Source: Symbiodinium sp. CCMP2592
Lineage: Eukaryota > Sar > Dinophyceae > Suessiales > Symbiodiniaceae
Direction of reading: 5' to 3'
Assembly (NCBI GenBank): GCA_905221615.1
Contig: CAJNDT010003079.1
Span: 526,501-590,500, forward strand
Length of the DNA stretch: 64,000 bases
A program made the position numbers and the translations under genes. Below, piece by piece: positions 36,879-47,306 of this stretch. Under the pieces are notes generated by a model. That model had not been told where the DNA came from. It worked only from the letters and a program-made list of their open reading frames with translations, and did no database searches. Each line of letters starts with the position of its first letter. Positions within the stretch are counted from its first letter, which is position 1.

Positions 36879-38043
36879 GTGCAGCTTGCCCAGGCGTCGC
36901 GCTTGGTAGCTGTCCCAATGCACCGCGGGTTTCCCCTGCTGTTGTACGCTGATGATCTTGTCATCCTTGCCGACAACCAGTCGGACTTGCAAAGTGCTCT
37001 CACCGCTGTAGGCGCATGGGGGTCGCAGTGGCAGTTCATGGCACTTCTCTTTTGGAATTGGTCCTGTTCTTGTAGTAGGTTCACGTTCCTCTAGCTCCAG
37101 GTTCCACCTTCAGGGAGCCTGAGTGCCATGTGTCAGTCAACACTGTTACCTCGGGGTGGTGTTTCACGATGTTTCACGCCTCCAGGAAGTGGCAAAAGCA
37201 TGCCGCGCACCGTATTGACAAGAGCATTGGCAAGTTCCATCAGTGCTTGGGTTGGGCTGAGAACCGAGGTTTGTGCACCAGTTTCCGCACGAGTCTCTTT
37301 CGCTCGTATGTGCTACCATCGCTCTTGTACGGCTCTCCATTATCAGATGATGTTGTCGTGGGCGAGTTGGGCTGGCGTCCCCTGTCAGTTGAAGTTCGCC
37401 GATTGCAATTCAGCTTATTTGGCCGGCTATGTGCTGCTGGCGGCACGGATGACGCTCGTACTTTGGCTAGTCGGGTGTTCCACTTTGCTGTGCACTCGCC
37501 AGGGTCTTGGGCTCGCGACGTGAAGCTGCAGCTACAATCCAGTGGCGGTCTTCTGCCGGCTGCTTGTGGGGTGGTGCCGGGTGCTCTGGCGGCGCAGCTG
37601 CTGTGGAATAGGTCAGTAGTCCGGCGTCGCGATGCCTCTCGTACAAGGTCAGGCATTGGCACAATACCACTCAGAAGCTGTGACCGTGTCTTCCTTGAGG
37701 CCTTTCCTGGCCTTTCATCCCTATCTTGAGTGTGACGTGCACGGTGGTAGGATTCCGACACGCGTTACACGTGAATGGACTTTGGGACGGTTTCGTGCAG
37801 CATATGTGTTTGTGTGGCAATCCAAGCTGCAGTCTTCTGCATGGGTTGCGAGAGTGTCCAGCATTTGATGAGCAGCGTCAGATCTGGCAGAGTCGTACGC
37901 GCAATTATGAGATTGATTTTCCCCCAGCTCTCAAACGAAAAATGTTCTGCGGTTGGTCTTCATGCCACAACATCCGCTTAATTCTCGATCTTCGATTGCT
38001 GCTCATGTGCATTTTGTTCACCTGCAGCGATAACTTTCTTTAG
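36879..38043 (+). mobile_element. 5'-truncated LINE-like retroelement relic
   Basis: Starts abruptly at the reverse-transcriptase catalytic box: FPLLLYADDLVILADNQSDL at about 36,930-36,985 (YADD motif). It continues through a C-terminal region in two or more further frames (CYLGVVFHD at 37,144; KSIGKFHQCLGWAENRGL and FRSYVLPSLLYG up to about 37,340) and ends near a zinc-knuckle-like CLCGNPSCSLLHGLRECP at about 37,810-37,865. Frame changes at about 37,040, 37,180 and 37,720 and a stop just before the first block show it is dead. The 5' truncation is typical of LINE insertion. Confidence 0.75.
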
Positions 38044-38122
38044 ATTCCTTAGCCTGATGCTGCCTTGATGCCTGTCGCCGTAGGTGTGATGCATCTTTCC
38101 TTTTCATTACCTACCGAGGACG

Positions 38123-38496
38123 GTGGTTTCAGGTCTGAATTTCTCTTATCATAATTTGTTCCCAGTTGTGGTAGTCGTCGTCGTCGTCGTGGTGGTGGTG
38201 GTGGTAGTAGTGGTGGTGGTGGTAGTACTGGTAGTAGGAGTAGAAGTAGCAGTGGTAGTGGTACTCTGGGGTGTGAAAAGCGATGCGTTGCTTAGTGTCA
38301 CAGCGTCTAGTTGGGGTTTCGTGAACGGCTGCGAATGATGTACTGCACACACCTTGTGGAAATTAAAGTGGTCGTTGTCGTAGTTGTACTTGTAGTTGTA
38401 GCTGTAGTTGTAGTTAGCTGTAGTAGTAGTAGTAGTAGTACTAGTAGTAGTAGTAGTAGTAGTAGTAGCAGTAGTAGTAGTAGTAGCAGTAGTAAC

Positions 38497-38540
<44 letters not shown>

Positions 38541-38640
38541 CAGCAGCAGTAGTAGTAGTAGTAGTAGTACTAGTACTAGTACTAGTACTAGTACTAGTAC
38601 TAGTACTGGTACGGAGGGTTGGCTGGGCTCTCGGCTTCCA
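38123..38640. repeat. GTA trinucleotide arrays with ACTAGT tail
   Basis: A first tract (about 38,168-38,262) mixes GTC, GTG and GTA. A second (about 38,370-38,612) is mostly pure AGT/GTA and ends in about eight units of the self-complementary hexamer TACTAG. Immediately after, four near copies of GGTATCGTTC spaced about 12-13 bases apart occupy 38,650-38,700. Confidence 0.9.
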
Positions 38641-38998
38641 TGCCAAAGCGCAGGGTATCGTTCAGGGTATCGTTCTGGTATCGTTCAAGGTATCGTTCTA
38701 GGTCCAGTCAGGATACCCATTTTCGAGCCCCAGTTGTATCGGAGGCCACCAAACTGTATGTCTTCACAAGCTTCCGGACAGCGTCTGAGAGTATTACTAT
38801 TCGTATCAATATTGCATGGTTTTTGGTATGAGGAACGGCTGGTTGTCGGGCGCTGCGATGCCAGTGATGTGTGTCTTGAGCGGGTGCTTCGGAAAATCGA
38901 TCGTGTAGTGGGGAAATGGCTGGTTTTGAAGTACTGTGGTTCCACTGCTGTTTGTGTTGAGCGGGTGACTCTGAAATCGAGCGTCTACATGGTGATTG

Positions 38999-41819
38999 TA
39001 GTGATTTGCACTGACTTCTCGGACTTACCGAATGCGCGGCGTCTGCTTAGAACGGTGTAACCCGAAGACGTTGCACCAAGTTTCGCGGGCAACAGTAGGA
39101 AGTTGTATCGGAGGCAACCACAATAGCCATTCTTGAAAATGTTTCTGTCATTGACACGGGCGAATGCACAGCATACCATGCAGGAATGGATATTCCGTTA
39201 AGCTTGAATTTTCAGCTGGTGCAAATTCTCGGTCGCTCACGACGGGTCAACCTGTTCACATGGTTAAGTCGACGAAAGCAAGACATGGCGATGAATCAGT
39301 GCAAGTGAATTCAAATCAGGCGCATATGCACATTTATTGTAAAAATGCAAGACTTCATTCAAACGCAAAACTTTTGGAGTTATTGGGTGAGATGCAGCAA
39401 TGCATGTGGGATGTGGTCCTTTTCAGCGAGACTAGGGCCAACATCGACAAATTAACATTGAACAGGGATTCACCTGTACAGGAGGCATGGACATTCGAAA
39501 GCAGCATGGGCATCAGGAGGCGTATTGACTTTTTGCTATGTCATGTTTCGTTGAGTGCGCGATCAGCTTGTACATCTTGCCATTTCGATTTAGGTTCCGA
39601 TCACAGGGCAGTGCATGGATGCATTGAGGTTGAAATATGTCGAAAACCACGTGTTGCGCGTCAACGTTGTCGACGCGGATGGCACCCGACTGCCCCAACA
39701 AAGACTCTGTACGAATCATTGCTCGTTGACTGGTTGCGAAAATCAAAGCCACAGACGCTTTCGGAGCTTGAAGATGGTGTTAAACGTTGTGCAGAACAGG
39801 CAGAAAGTTGCACCCAACGATCCACTGATGCAAAGAAGCCTTGGGAACGTGAAGATTTTCGTGGCCTACTTCAACAACGACGGCAATGCAGATGTGCCGT
39901 GGAGCGGGCACATCTTTCCAAGCTTATTCGAAAACATTTGCGTCGCCATATGCGTCTACGACGTAATGAGAAGTTGAACGAGATCCTGAGCGAATTTTCC
40001 AGCCTAAATCGTCTTCATGCTGTTCAAGATGATAACATAAAACGACACAGTTGTTCGACGCAACCTTCCCCGGATGACTTCGCCGATTTTTTGGAGAACA
40101 TCTTTTCGACTGAGGATGACAGTCACGCGTCATTGCCTTTTACTTGCCCGCAGTCGTGTGTTGACAAGATTCCTGCATTCGACGATGCTGAACTCCAGTT
40201 GGCTTTGAAACAGCTTCGGAATGGTAAGTCTGCAGACGGCGATGGCTTGGTCTTGGAAATGTTTATTCATGCCGGCGGGATGTTACATCAGTGCTTACTC
40301 AGCATGTACAACCATATGCTACATGAACACGTTTGGGATCCGAAGTGGTGCCATACCGTTTTCAGCATGCTCCCGAAGACTGGTGATGCTTCAGTGGCTT
40401 CGAATTGGCGCCCGATTGCGATATTGAAAGTGACTTACAAAATTTTCTCGAAGATGTTGTGCTCGCGATTGCAACCGCTGCTGGAAAGTTACCAGTCACC
40501 CGACCAAGTGGGTTTTCGTCCGCATCGCGGGACTGATCATGCTTTTGCAGTGTTTGACACCATATGTGGCAAATCAGTTGAGTGGAAATGCAACTTGTGG
40601 TTTGCAAGCTTAGATCTTACGAAGGCTTTTGATCGCATGGAACACAACGCATTGTTTGCTGCACTTGCGAAACAGGGTGTGGAATCTTCGTACATACAGC
40701 TATTGAAGGCATTGTACTTGGGTCAGACAGGATCTGTTCATGGCAGCCGCAGATTTCGCATCACGCGCGGAGTCAAACAAGGTGATGTTTTGAGCCCTTT
40801 GCTTTTCAACGCTGGGCTTGAAGCAGCGATACAATCTTGGAAATCCCGCATCCGTGACTGTGGTATTCACGTGGGTCACACCGAACGTTTGACGAACATT
40901 CGCTTTGCAGACGACTTGATGATTTACAGCAAATCGTCATCTGAATTGGCCTACATGTTGGAAGTGTTGTCGGAAGAGCTTCTGAAAGTCGGTTTGCAAC
41001 TCAATCCGAAGAAAACAAAAATTTTGACGACAACGGAGCTGGCATCGCCAATGTATTTGGATGTGCATGGAGACATGATTGCGGTTTTGCACGGTAAAGA
41101 TCAACATCCTTACCTCGGACGTTTATTGTGTGGCAATCTCCGTGAGCGTGCAGCCGTGGAATACTCACACCGTATTCGGGTTGCACAAGTTTCATTTACA
41201 TCGGCAGAGCTTGCTGAACAAACATGTCTCATTGAAGAACAGGTTGAAGCTGTTTCAAGCAGTTGTGACTCCGGCGGTACTGTATGGACTATCAACTTTG
41301 CCGCTTACTGACAAACAGTTTACTGACCTTGATGTTGTTCAACGTCGTATGCTGCGGTCCATAGTTGGTTGGCGACGTGTGGACGATGAGGAGTGGGTGG
41401 TCACGATGAGAAGGATGAACTCTCGGGTCTCTTACGCTTTATGCCAACACCCAATACCCAATTGGACAAAACAGCTGCGAAGTTGTAAATTCACACTGGC
41501 TTCGCGACTTGCGGGTCAACTCGGATGGCACTTTTATACCACGAAATGGTTACCAACAGAAAAATGGTGGCATAATTTCAGTGAAAAGCCGAGCCGAAAG
41601 CCTGGTCGTCCCGCTACGCGCTGGGATGATGACTTAAACATGTTCGCTGCGACTCACCTTGACCGAAATAGTTGGATCGATTGTGCTGCATCGTTGCCCG
41701 AATGGCGCACGTTGCAAAGCTTGTCCATATCTTAGGCGTGCATATGCTTTTCCTGACATTCCCCATGTCCTTTTAGGACCGTAGTCTTGGACTCGAACAG
41801 GCGCAAAGCAAAGCAAAAA
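38999..41819 (+). mobile_element. LINE retrotransposon copy, nearly full 3' part
   Basis: An apurinic-endonuclease/reverse-transcriptase LINE. The A-rich 3' end (GCAAAGCAAAGCAAAAA at about 41,803-41,819) is followed at 41,820-41,835 by GTCTACATGGGGATTG. The same 16 bases with one mismatch lie at 38,983-38,998. I read these as the target-site duplication and take the element as the sequence between them. The first 165 bases have no recognisable coding and could be 5' untranslated sequence or flank. The nearer relic at 36.9-38.0 kb is a different LINE type. Confidence 0.75.
39164..41735 (+). pseudogene. LINE endonuclease/reverse transcriptase ORF, deleted and frameshifted
   Basis: From ATG 39,164 the frame runs 715 codons. 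Residues about 54-92 are the start of the endonuclease (YCKNARL with Asn61; FSETRA with Glu89). They jump directly to its end (WTFESSMGIRRRIDFLL, then GSDHRAV at 144-150), so the middle, including the expected GDFN block, is missing in frame. Reverse transcriptase follows: WRPIAIL (415), LDLTKAFD with catalytic Asp484, RGVKQGDVLSPLLF, and RFADDLMIY with FADD at 581-584. Near 41,180 the reading frame shifts by one; the real C-terminus continues in the next frame (KNRLKLFQAVVTPAVLYGL, then EEWVVTMRRM, KPGRPATRWDDDL) to TAG 41,735. Both lesions make it non-autonomous. Confidence 0.88.
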
Positions 41820-42065
41820 GTCTACATGGGGATTGCCGTTGTTGACACACACGCAGACCATGCTTCGGGGACCAGTGCATGCACGGCGTCTCATGGGGAT
41901 TGGCAGGTTCTGGCCTTCAAATCGGCTTGAAAACTTTATGTTCGGACCCACGCGTCCCCAACTAGAACTATGATTTGCACTGCCTTGCACTTCCTTTCTG
42001 AATGCGGGCGTCTAGTTGGGGATTCGCATGACCAACATCCAATGCACTGCCTTTCGCGGGCCGGT

Positions 42066-42540
42066 GTAGTGGTAGTGGTAGTGGTAGTGGTAGTGGTAGT
42101 GGTAGTGGTAGTGGTAGTGGTAGTAGTGGTGGTGGTGGTAGTCGTGGTGGTAGTAGTCGTAGTAACAGTAGTAGTGCTAGTACTGGTACTAGTACTAGTA
42201 GTAGTAGTAGTAGTGGTGGTGGTGGTGGTGGTAGTAATAGTAGTAGTCGTAGTCGTCGTTGTAGTAGTAGTAGTAGTAGTAGCAGTAGCAGTAGCAGTAG
42301 CAGTAGCAGTAGTGCTAGTAGTAGCACTAGTGGTAGTACTATGTAGTACCACCACCACCACCACTACTAAAACTGCTGCTGCTGCTGCTGCTGCTGCTGC
42401 TACGGACCGGTAGATGGATGGGTGGATGGATGGAGGGCTGGGTACTGGCACGCTTGCATGCATTCCTTACCACTAGCACTATTCACTACTGACTACTATC
42501 ACTACCACCACTACTACGACTACTCCTGCTCCTGCTGCTG
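42066..42540. repeat. GTA-to-TAC triplet array with orientation switch
   Basis: Starts with about ten GTAGTG hexamers (42,068-42,123), then mixed GTA/GTC/GTG, a GTAGCA hexamer block (about 42,282-42,310) and AGT. From about 42,345 it turns into CCA/ACT/CTG triplets, the opposite orientation. A GGAT tetramer patch interrupts it at 42,413-42,436. Confidence 0.9.
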
Positions 42541-42749
42541 CTGCTGCTGGTGGCAGATGCCAAACGGCGGTGCGGCTTGTTCTGTGCACGTAGCGCGAGC
42601 GACAAATCCGGTAACGTTTCGTGGCAGCCGCTCGAAAGTCGAGGTTGCCGCATTACAGCCCCGCACCTTACGCATCGAACCTGGAACTCCAAGCCGGGAT
42701 GTTTTAGAATCCTGAAACATTCAATCTCAAAGAGCTTGTAAATGTGAAA

Positions 42750-44260
42750 CACCCTCGCAAAAAACCCTTCGCATAGCTCTTATGTATTCATGACTATATG
42801 TAAATATGTTCCCGCGAACAGCCCGGGCATATTCGGGCGGCTCGATGTTTCGGGCGTGCGCAGTGCCTGGCGCTCGCAGCCCGTTATGTGCAAAGAGTGC
42901 CCTGGCATCGGGGCGGTACGCCCTTAGCCAACATAGTGGCCCTGTCGTTCCCGACACATCCAGCCATGTCCCGGCGAGTGTCTTCTTGTCACCACTCGCG
43001 CTCGCGAAGCGCTCGATGTCGTAATAGCTGATTCTTTCCAATGCAAGTCCGAAGGTGTCACATTTTAGTACCACTCAGCCACCACACGGTCTTGGCTCGG
43101 CGGCGGCGAGCTCGAGCACGCGGTCCAGGGCTGGGCCGTCGCTCTGTTCCGGCTGTGGAGCGGCCGGCGAGGCGTGGCCCAAGGCTGTGCCAGCTGGACC
43201 GCGGCGGAAAATGCTCCCCACCAACGTCTCGCCCAGACGGAGGACATCGGAGGACGCAGCGGCGGGCGGCGCGCGCAGAGCCCGCAGCCGGAGGAGGCCG
43301 CGGACAAAACAGCTGCTGCAGGGTTCCAGCGGCTTCCTATCTCCGAACCCAGGACCTAGAGTCTAGAGTTAAATTTGGGGTGCATGCAGTGCTTGCATCG
43401 CTGTGCGATCCTCACCGCACCCCCGTGCACCTCAACGGTGCATGGGTGCAGGTGACGCGTTCTGGTAAGGGAGGACACCAACGTCGCGTCGCAGCACAGC
43501 ACTCCTAGCGAGTCGCGGGCCTCTCGTGCTGATTGCAACGCCAACTGGCAAAGGCGAGAGAGCGGGCGACTGTGTGCGAAGCGGAGGTCGCGCCGGGCTA
43601 CAGCGCGCCATGCGACACTCCATGAAGCCGAGTAGGCTGTCGGCGCATGCCGTGGGGTTTTACTCCGTGAAACCGCTGCTGGACTTCACGTCACCACTCT
43701 TCCGAGCCATTTTGCTGAGGACGTGTGAAGCTGCATTGGCGCATCGAGTGCTAGGCGAAATCCCTTTTGCTTGTAGCCCGGTGCCGAGTGCATCCGAGCC
43801 CAGTCCATGCGCGCTCTGCAGGCGCATCTGCCAGCGTCCTCGGTTGGTCGCATTTGTTTGAGTCTGCCGCGGCATGCTAGAGATTTTACACGGTCCACGC
43901 ATATCAGGTAGGCATGCGGCAGCCTTTTTCCAAGTTTTCGAAGGTGCTGCTTAGGCCAATGCCGATTGATATGACCCGGCTACCAACCGCCTCCCAGCGC
44001 GGACTTACGGTACGCACGCATGGCGTAGCCTGCAGCCGCACTGGGACCACGCATGTAACTGTCGCGAAACAATGTACCCGTAGTCGAAAAACAGAGAAAA
44101 AGAGGCGTGCTCTTCCGGGCAGATGCGGCTCAAACCTAAGTCCCAGGCCATTTTCGTGGGTGCAGTTGTTTGCGAACTGGAAGTCGGTTGGTCAGTTCTG
44201 CATGGCAGAAGCAGAGAGTCTTGGCGGCATGTGGTCATGCAGTCGCGAGTGCAGTAGGGA
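42750..44260. other. GC-rich stretch, no supported gene
   Basis: 43,080-43,360 is markedly GC-rich, so all frames stay open on both strands. The longest, 43,041-43,508 on +, is Arg/Ala-rich and looks like a composition artefact. No motif or splice chain is seen. Confidence 0.35.
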
Positions 44261-44267
44261 GAGTTGA

Positions 44268-44560
44268 TAGATGTTGATAGCGAACACGGCCATCAACATC
44301 AGCACCAACACACCACAATCACAATCGGCATCATCATCTACATGCACACGAACATGAACATCATCGTCATCGTCATCACCCAAACCGCAATGACAATCAA
44401 CATGACCAGCGCCATCAGCATCACATTCATCACGAACTTCCATGTCATGATTATTTCAACATCATCATCGTCATATCTATCTGCATCGTTGAAAACACTT
44501 CTGTAATCATCAACAACATCCACATCATCCACATGATCAGCTGCATCAACACCATCTTCA
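44268..44560. repeat. degenerate CAT/CAA triplet tract
   Basis: Nearly 300 bases of CAT, CAA, CAC and ATC triplets with period three and no pure core. It looks like an old, decayed ATC microsatellite. Confidence 0.8.
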
Positions 44561-44562
44561 CT

Positions 44563-44625
<63 letters not shown>
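44563..44625. repeat. pure AGC trinucleotide array
   Basis: Twenty-one uninterrupted AGC (CAG) units directly after the decayed CAT tract. Absence of interruptions implies recent expansion. Confidence 0.95.
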
Positions 44626-44627
<2 letters not shown>

Positions 44628-44874
44628 GAACATCATTATTTCACTTCATCACCACCACTCTCGTTTCCATGAATCACCATGCCCCCCTGTCAGAACCATC
44701 GCCTACGCCCACACTGGTGAAATGCAGGGGGGTCAGGGTGCAACTGTTCTGCTGTACAGGGCAACGTTCGTTTCTTTGGGACGATGAAGCTTCAGCAGTC
44801 AAGGTGTATTGTTGCCGGATGTTGCCGGCTCACACCCTTCAATCGCACTTTGCGAAATGCCATATCCGTGACAG

Positions 44875-45030
44875 TCGTAGTCGTCGTCGTAGTAGTAAGT
44901 AGTGGCAGTAGTCGTCGTCGTAGTAGTAGTAGTAGGAGGAACAGCAACGATTATAGTAATTAGTAGTTAGTACTTGTTGTTGCGTCTGTCGGCGGCGGCG
45001 GTGGTGGTGGTGGTGGTGGTGGTTATGGTC
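44875..45030. repeat. GTC/GTA tract and GGT run
   Basis: Short GTC/GTA triplet blocks (44,875-44,935) and a GGC-to-GGT run (about 44,990-45,023). They lie upstream of the spliced gene that starts near 45.3 kb. Confidence 0.8.
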
Positions 45031-45336
45031 ACGTGGTGATGGTGGCGGTGGGGATGCTGCTGAGGCCGACACTGCGGGGGGGGTTGCTGGCGGTCGTGGT
45101 GTTTGCTGTTGCGACTGATGTTCTGGTGACGTAAGCGCTTCGCGTCATCCCCAGCCCGGCTGTACAGCAGACGTACTGTGGGGGTTGTCAACCCGAAATC
45201 CAAGAAAGGGGGGGGGTTCCGTGCTGCCGGCTACGGGCGTGTGCGTCGCTGCGGAGAGGATGAAAAGGTGGGGAAACAGGGGTCCTTGTGGAAACCTGTG
45301 ACCGCTTCGGCGGGGGGGGCCGAGGCGAATTACCAG

Positions 45337-47306
45337 TTGTTGAGTTGCTGTTTTTACGGCTCGACGTGCTTTGCAAGGACCACAAAACTCACGGCAGACG
45401 AGGTGCCTGTTTACAACGCCGCAGCCCCATTGCTTACTAGAGCAGCATGGAACCGAAGCCGGTGCATTGAAAGCATTCATCCTGCATCGTTCATGTGAGG
45501 CCACCGCGCCATCCAGAAACGACCCTGCTTCTGATGCCGCTGATGCGAGCGAGTCACACGGCTGGCCATTCCCGCTGGAACCTTTTCGCTTCATTGGGAA
45601 GCTTGGACTTACATCTGTTGCGAAGGGCTAGCAGCCAAACGGTTCCTGTTCCCATCTGATACGCCGATAAGGGACCTCGCCCCCTCGAAGTACAAGCACC
45701 TTGGTTCCGCATGTGTTTGCAGGGTGTGTTGACCTTGACCTGTACATGCTACCGTACCAGAATCACGAGCCGGTCATTGCAGGTATGTGCCGACGTATGT
45801 GAAGGTAATCCACAGCGTCCCACATCTCGTACTCCTCATCGGCACCGGTGCAGATTTGGCGCTGCTAGCTCGGATATTGATGGAGTACCGCAACTGGTAC
45901 AATGTCACGCATACCAACCTCGAAATTTGTGAGGCTAAGCCGATATTATGGCATGTTTGATGGTTGCACTGTGAGTATGCAATTGGCGAACGCGTGTGTC
46001 ATTTTGTGCCAATCTCTTTTCAGGTACTGCTTCTATGCTTCTCATATGGTTTATTTTGTTTGCAGCATTTTTTCAAGCACCTGGTTGAGTACAGCGACTT
46101 GGCCCACAAGGAGGTGTCAACACAACAAAAGCTCATTGGCAGGAGTGGATCGGATAGGGTTCTTGCAATGCGATTAGTTCAAGTTTCCTGCCCTAGTTTT
46201 ACCATGACCGGCTCAATGACCTCGTTCGGAAGGTTTGACTGCTACAAGCGCATTAGTAGTGTACCCTCGCCGACGCCACCAAGAAGCGTGAACACATGTT
46301 GAGATTGCTCCGCTCCAGCATTCATACCCGTGCAAGTCCTAGAGTGGCTTTTGAGGACGTGGGTTTGACATATATAGTCGCAGATGGCTATAATTTTCTC
46401 TTCAAGTACACTCCTTGGGATGCTTCTTTCAGCATGCTGAGACAAAGGTGCAGACCTGCAGACCAGATCTATCAGACTGCAAGCCAGCTACCAGACCTGT
46501 TTAACCCGTTCGCATTTTGAGGCTGGTTACCAGTTTTGTAAAGAACGGAGAGAGGCAAGGCTCCTTTCATTACACTAAGGCAGGAGTCAAGTGTCAGAAA
46601 CTTTCAACGACACCGTGACGGAGATGGATTCCATGTTGAACAAGTCTGCCGACACCCAGGTGCGCCTGAGAGCTGGGATGCGCGTCGCGTCGCATGTCCC
46701 CGTGCTGCCATGTGCGTCGCAGCAGGCTTCGCTCGCAGAGCGGGGTTTAGATTCTCACAGGCCTGCGGATTCAACGGTGGCCTGCTGCATCCTTTGAGCA
46801 AGTCGTATGAGAAGAATGTAGAAGAGTGGCGCAGGCGCGACTTTCACACCTTCCTTCTGAAGGGTATGGTGCGCAAACTTGCCGTTTCCACGATTGAAAT
46901 TTCGCCAGAGAACCTCGGTCTCTTGTTCCACTATTTTTTGAAAACAAGATACCTATGTCTTGCTTTGTGCCCCTTGTTGTTTGCGACGAACCTGTTTTTT
47001 GTCGCGAGCTTGACTGAGGAGTTTCATATCCTTCATTGTGCAGTACCTGGCCATTTTCGAAGAATGTCCCACAGTCAAAGTTATAACGAGGAGAGTTGTC
47101 GAAGCCACGCAGATTGGTTGTTGTCGAGTCCTGCAAGCTCCTCGATGAGTTAAGCAACCAGTAGTTGCTGCCCAGGTGCTGTGGATCCGATTCATGAGCC
47201 GTACATTCTAGCGACACAGGAAGAACTCCGAGCAAAATGTGCTTCAGCAGCTGAAGTTGCTGAACCTCGAATGCAGCAAGTTTCGGTGTCAACGAAGGCT
47301 CAATGA
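45337..47306 (+). CDS. spliced gene of unknown function, ten exons resolved
   Basis: Unrecognised protein; 348 residues reconstructed to the stop. Exons: 45,337-45,402, 45,550-45,703, 45,723-45,782, 45,854-45,933, 46,066-46,176, 46,260-46,447, 46,584-46,659, 46,761-46,868, 47,044-47,116 and 47,176-47,306 (TGA). Their lengths sum to a multiple of three and every phase matches. Nine introns: eight GT-AG and one GC-AG (after 45,933). Eight are 59-175 nt; the one at 45,704-45,722 would be only 19 nt. Sample stretches: GTFSLHWEAWTYICCEGLAA, FPSDTPIRDLAPSKYKHLG, DLALLARILMEYRNWYNVTH, YLAIFEECPTVKVITRRVVE, DPIHEPYILATQEELRAKC. Mostly helical, with no signal peptide or membrane span. The 5' end is open. 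Alternative borders are possible for the 46.1-46.3 kb exons. Confidence 0.65.

Noticed and set aside
43041..43508. 155-codon GC-rich frame as a gene
   Set aside because: High GC leaves all frames open. The composition is Arg/Ala/Pro dominated, with no motif, start context or splice logic.
46177..46259. A 12-residue micro-exon (46,197-46,232) between 20-nt and 27-nt introns
   Set aside because: A single ordinary 83-nt GT-AG intron over the same span gives the same frame and needs no ultra-short introns.
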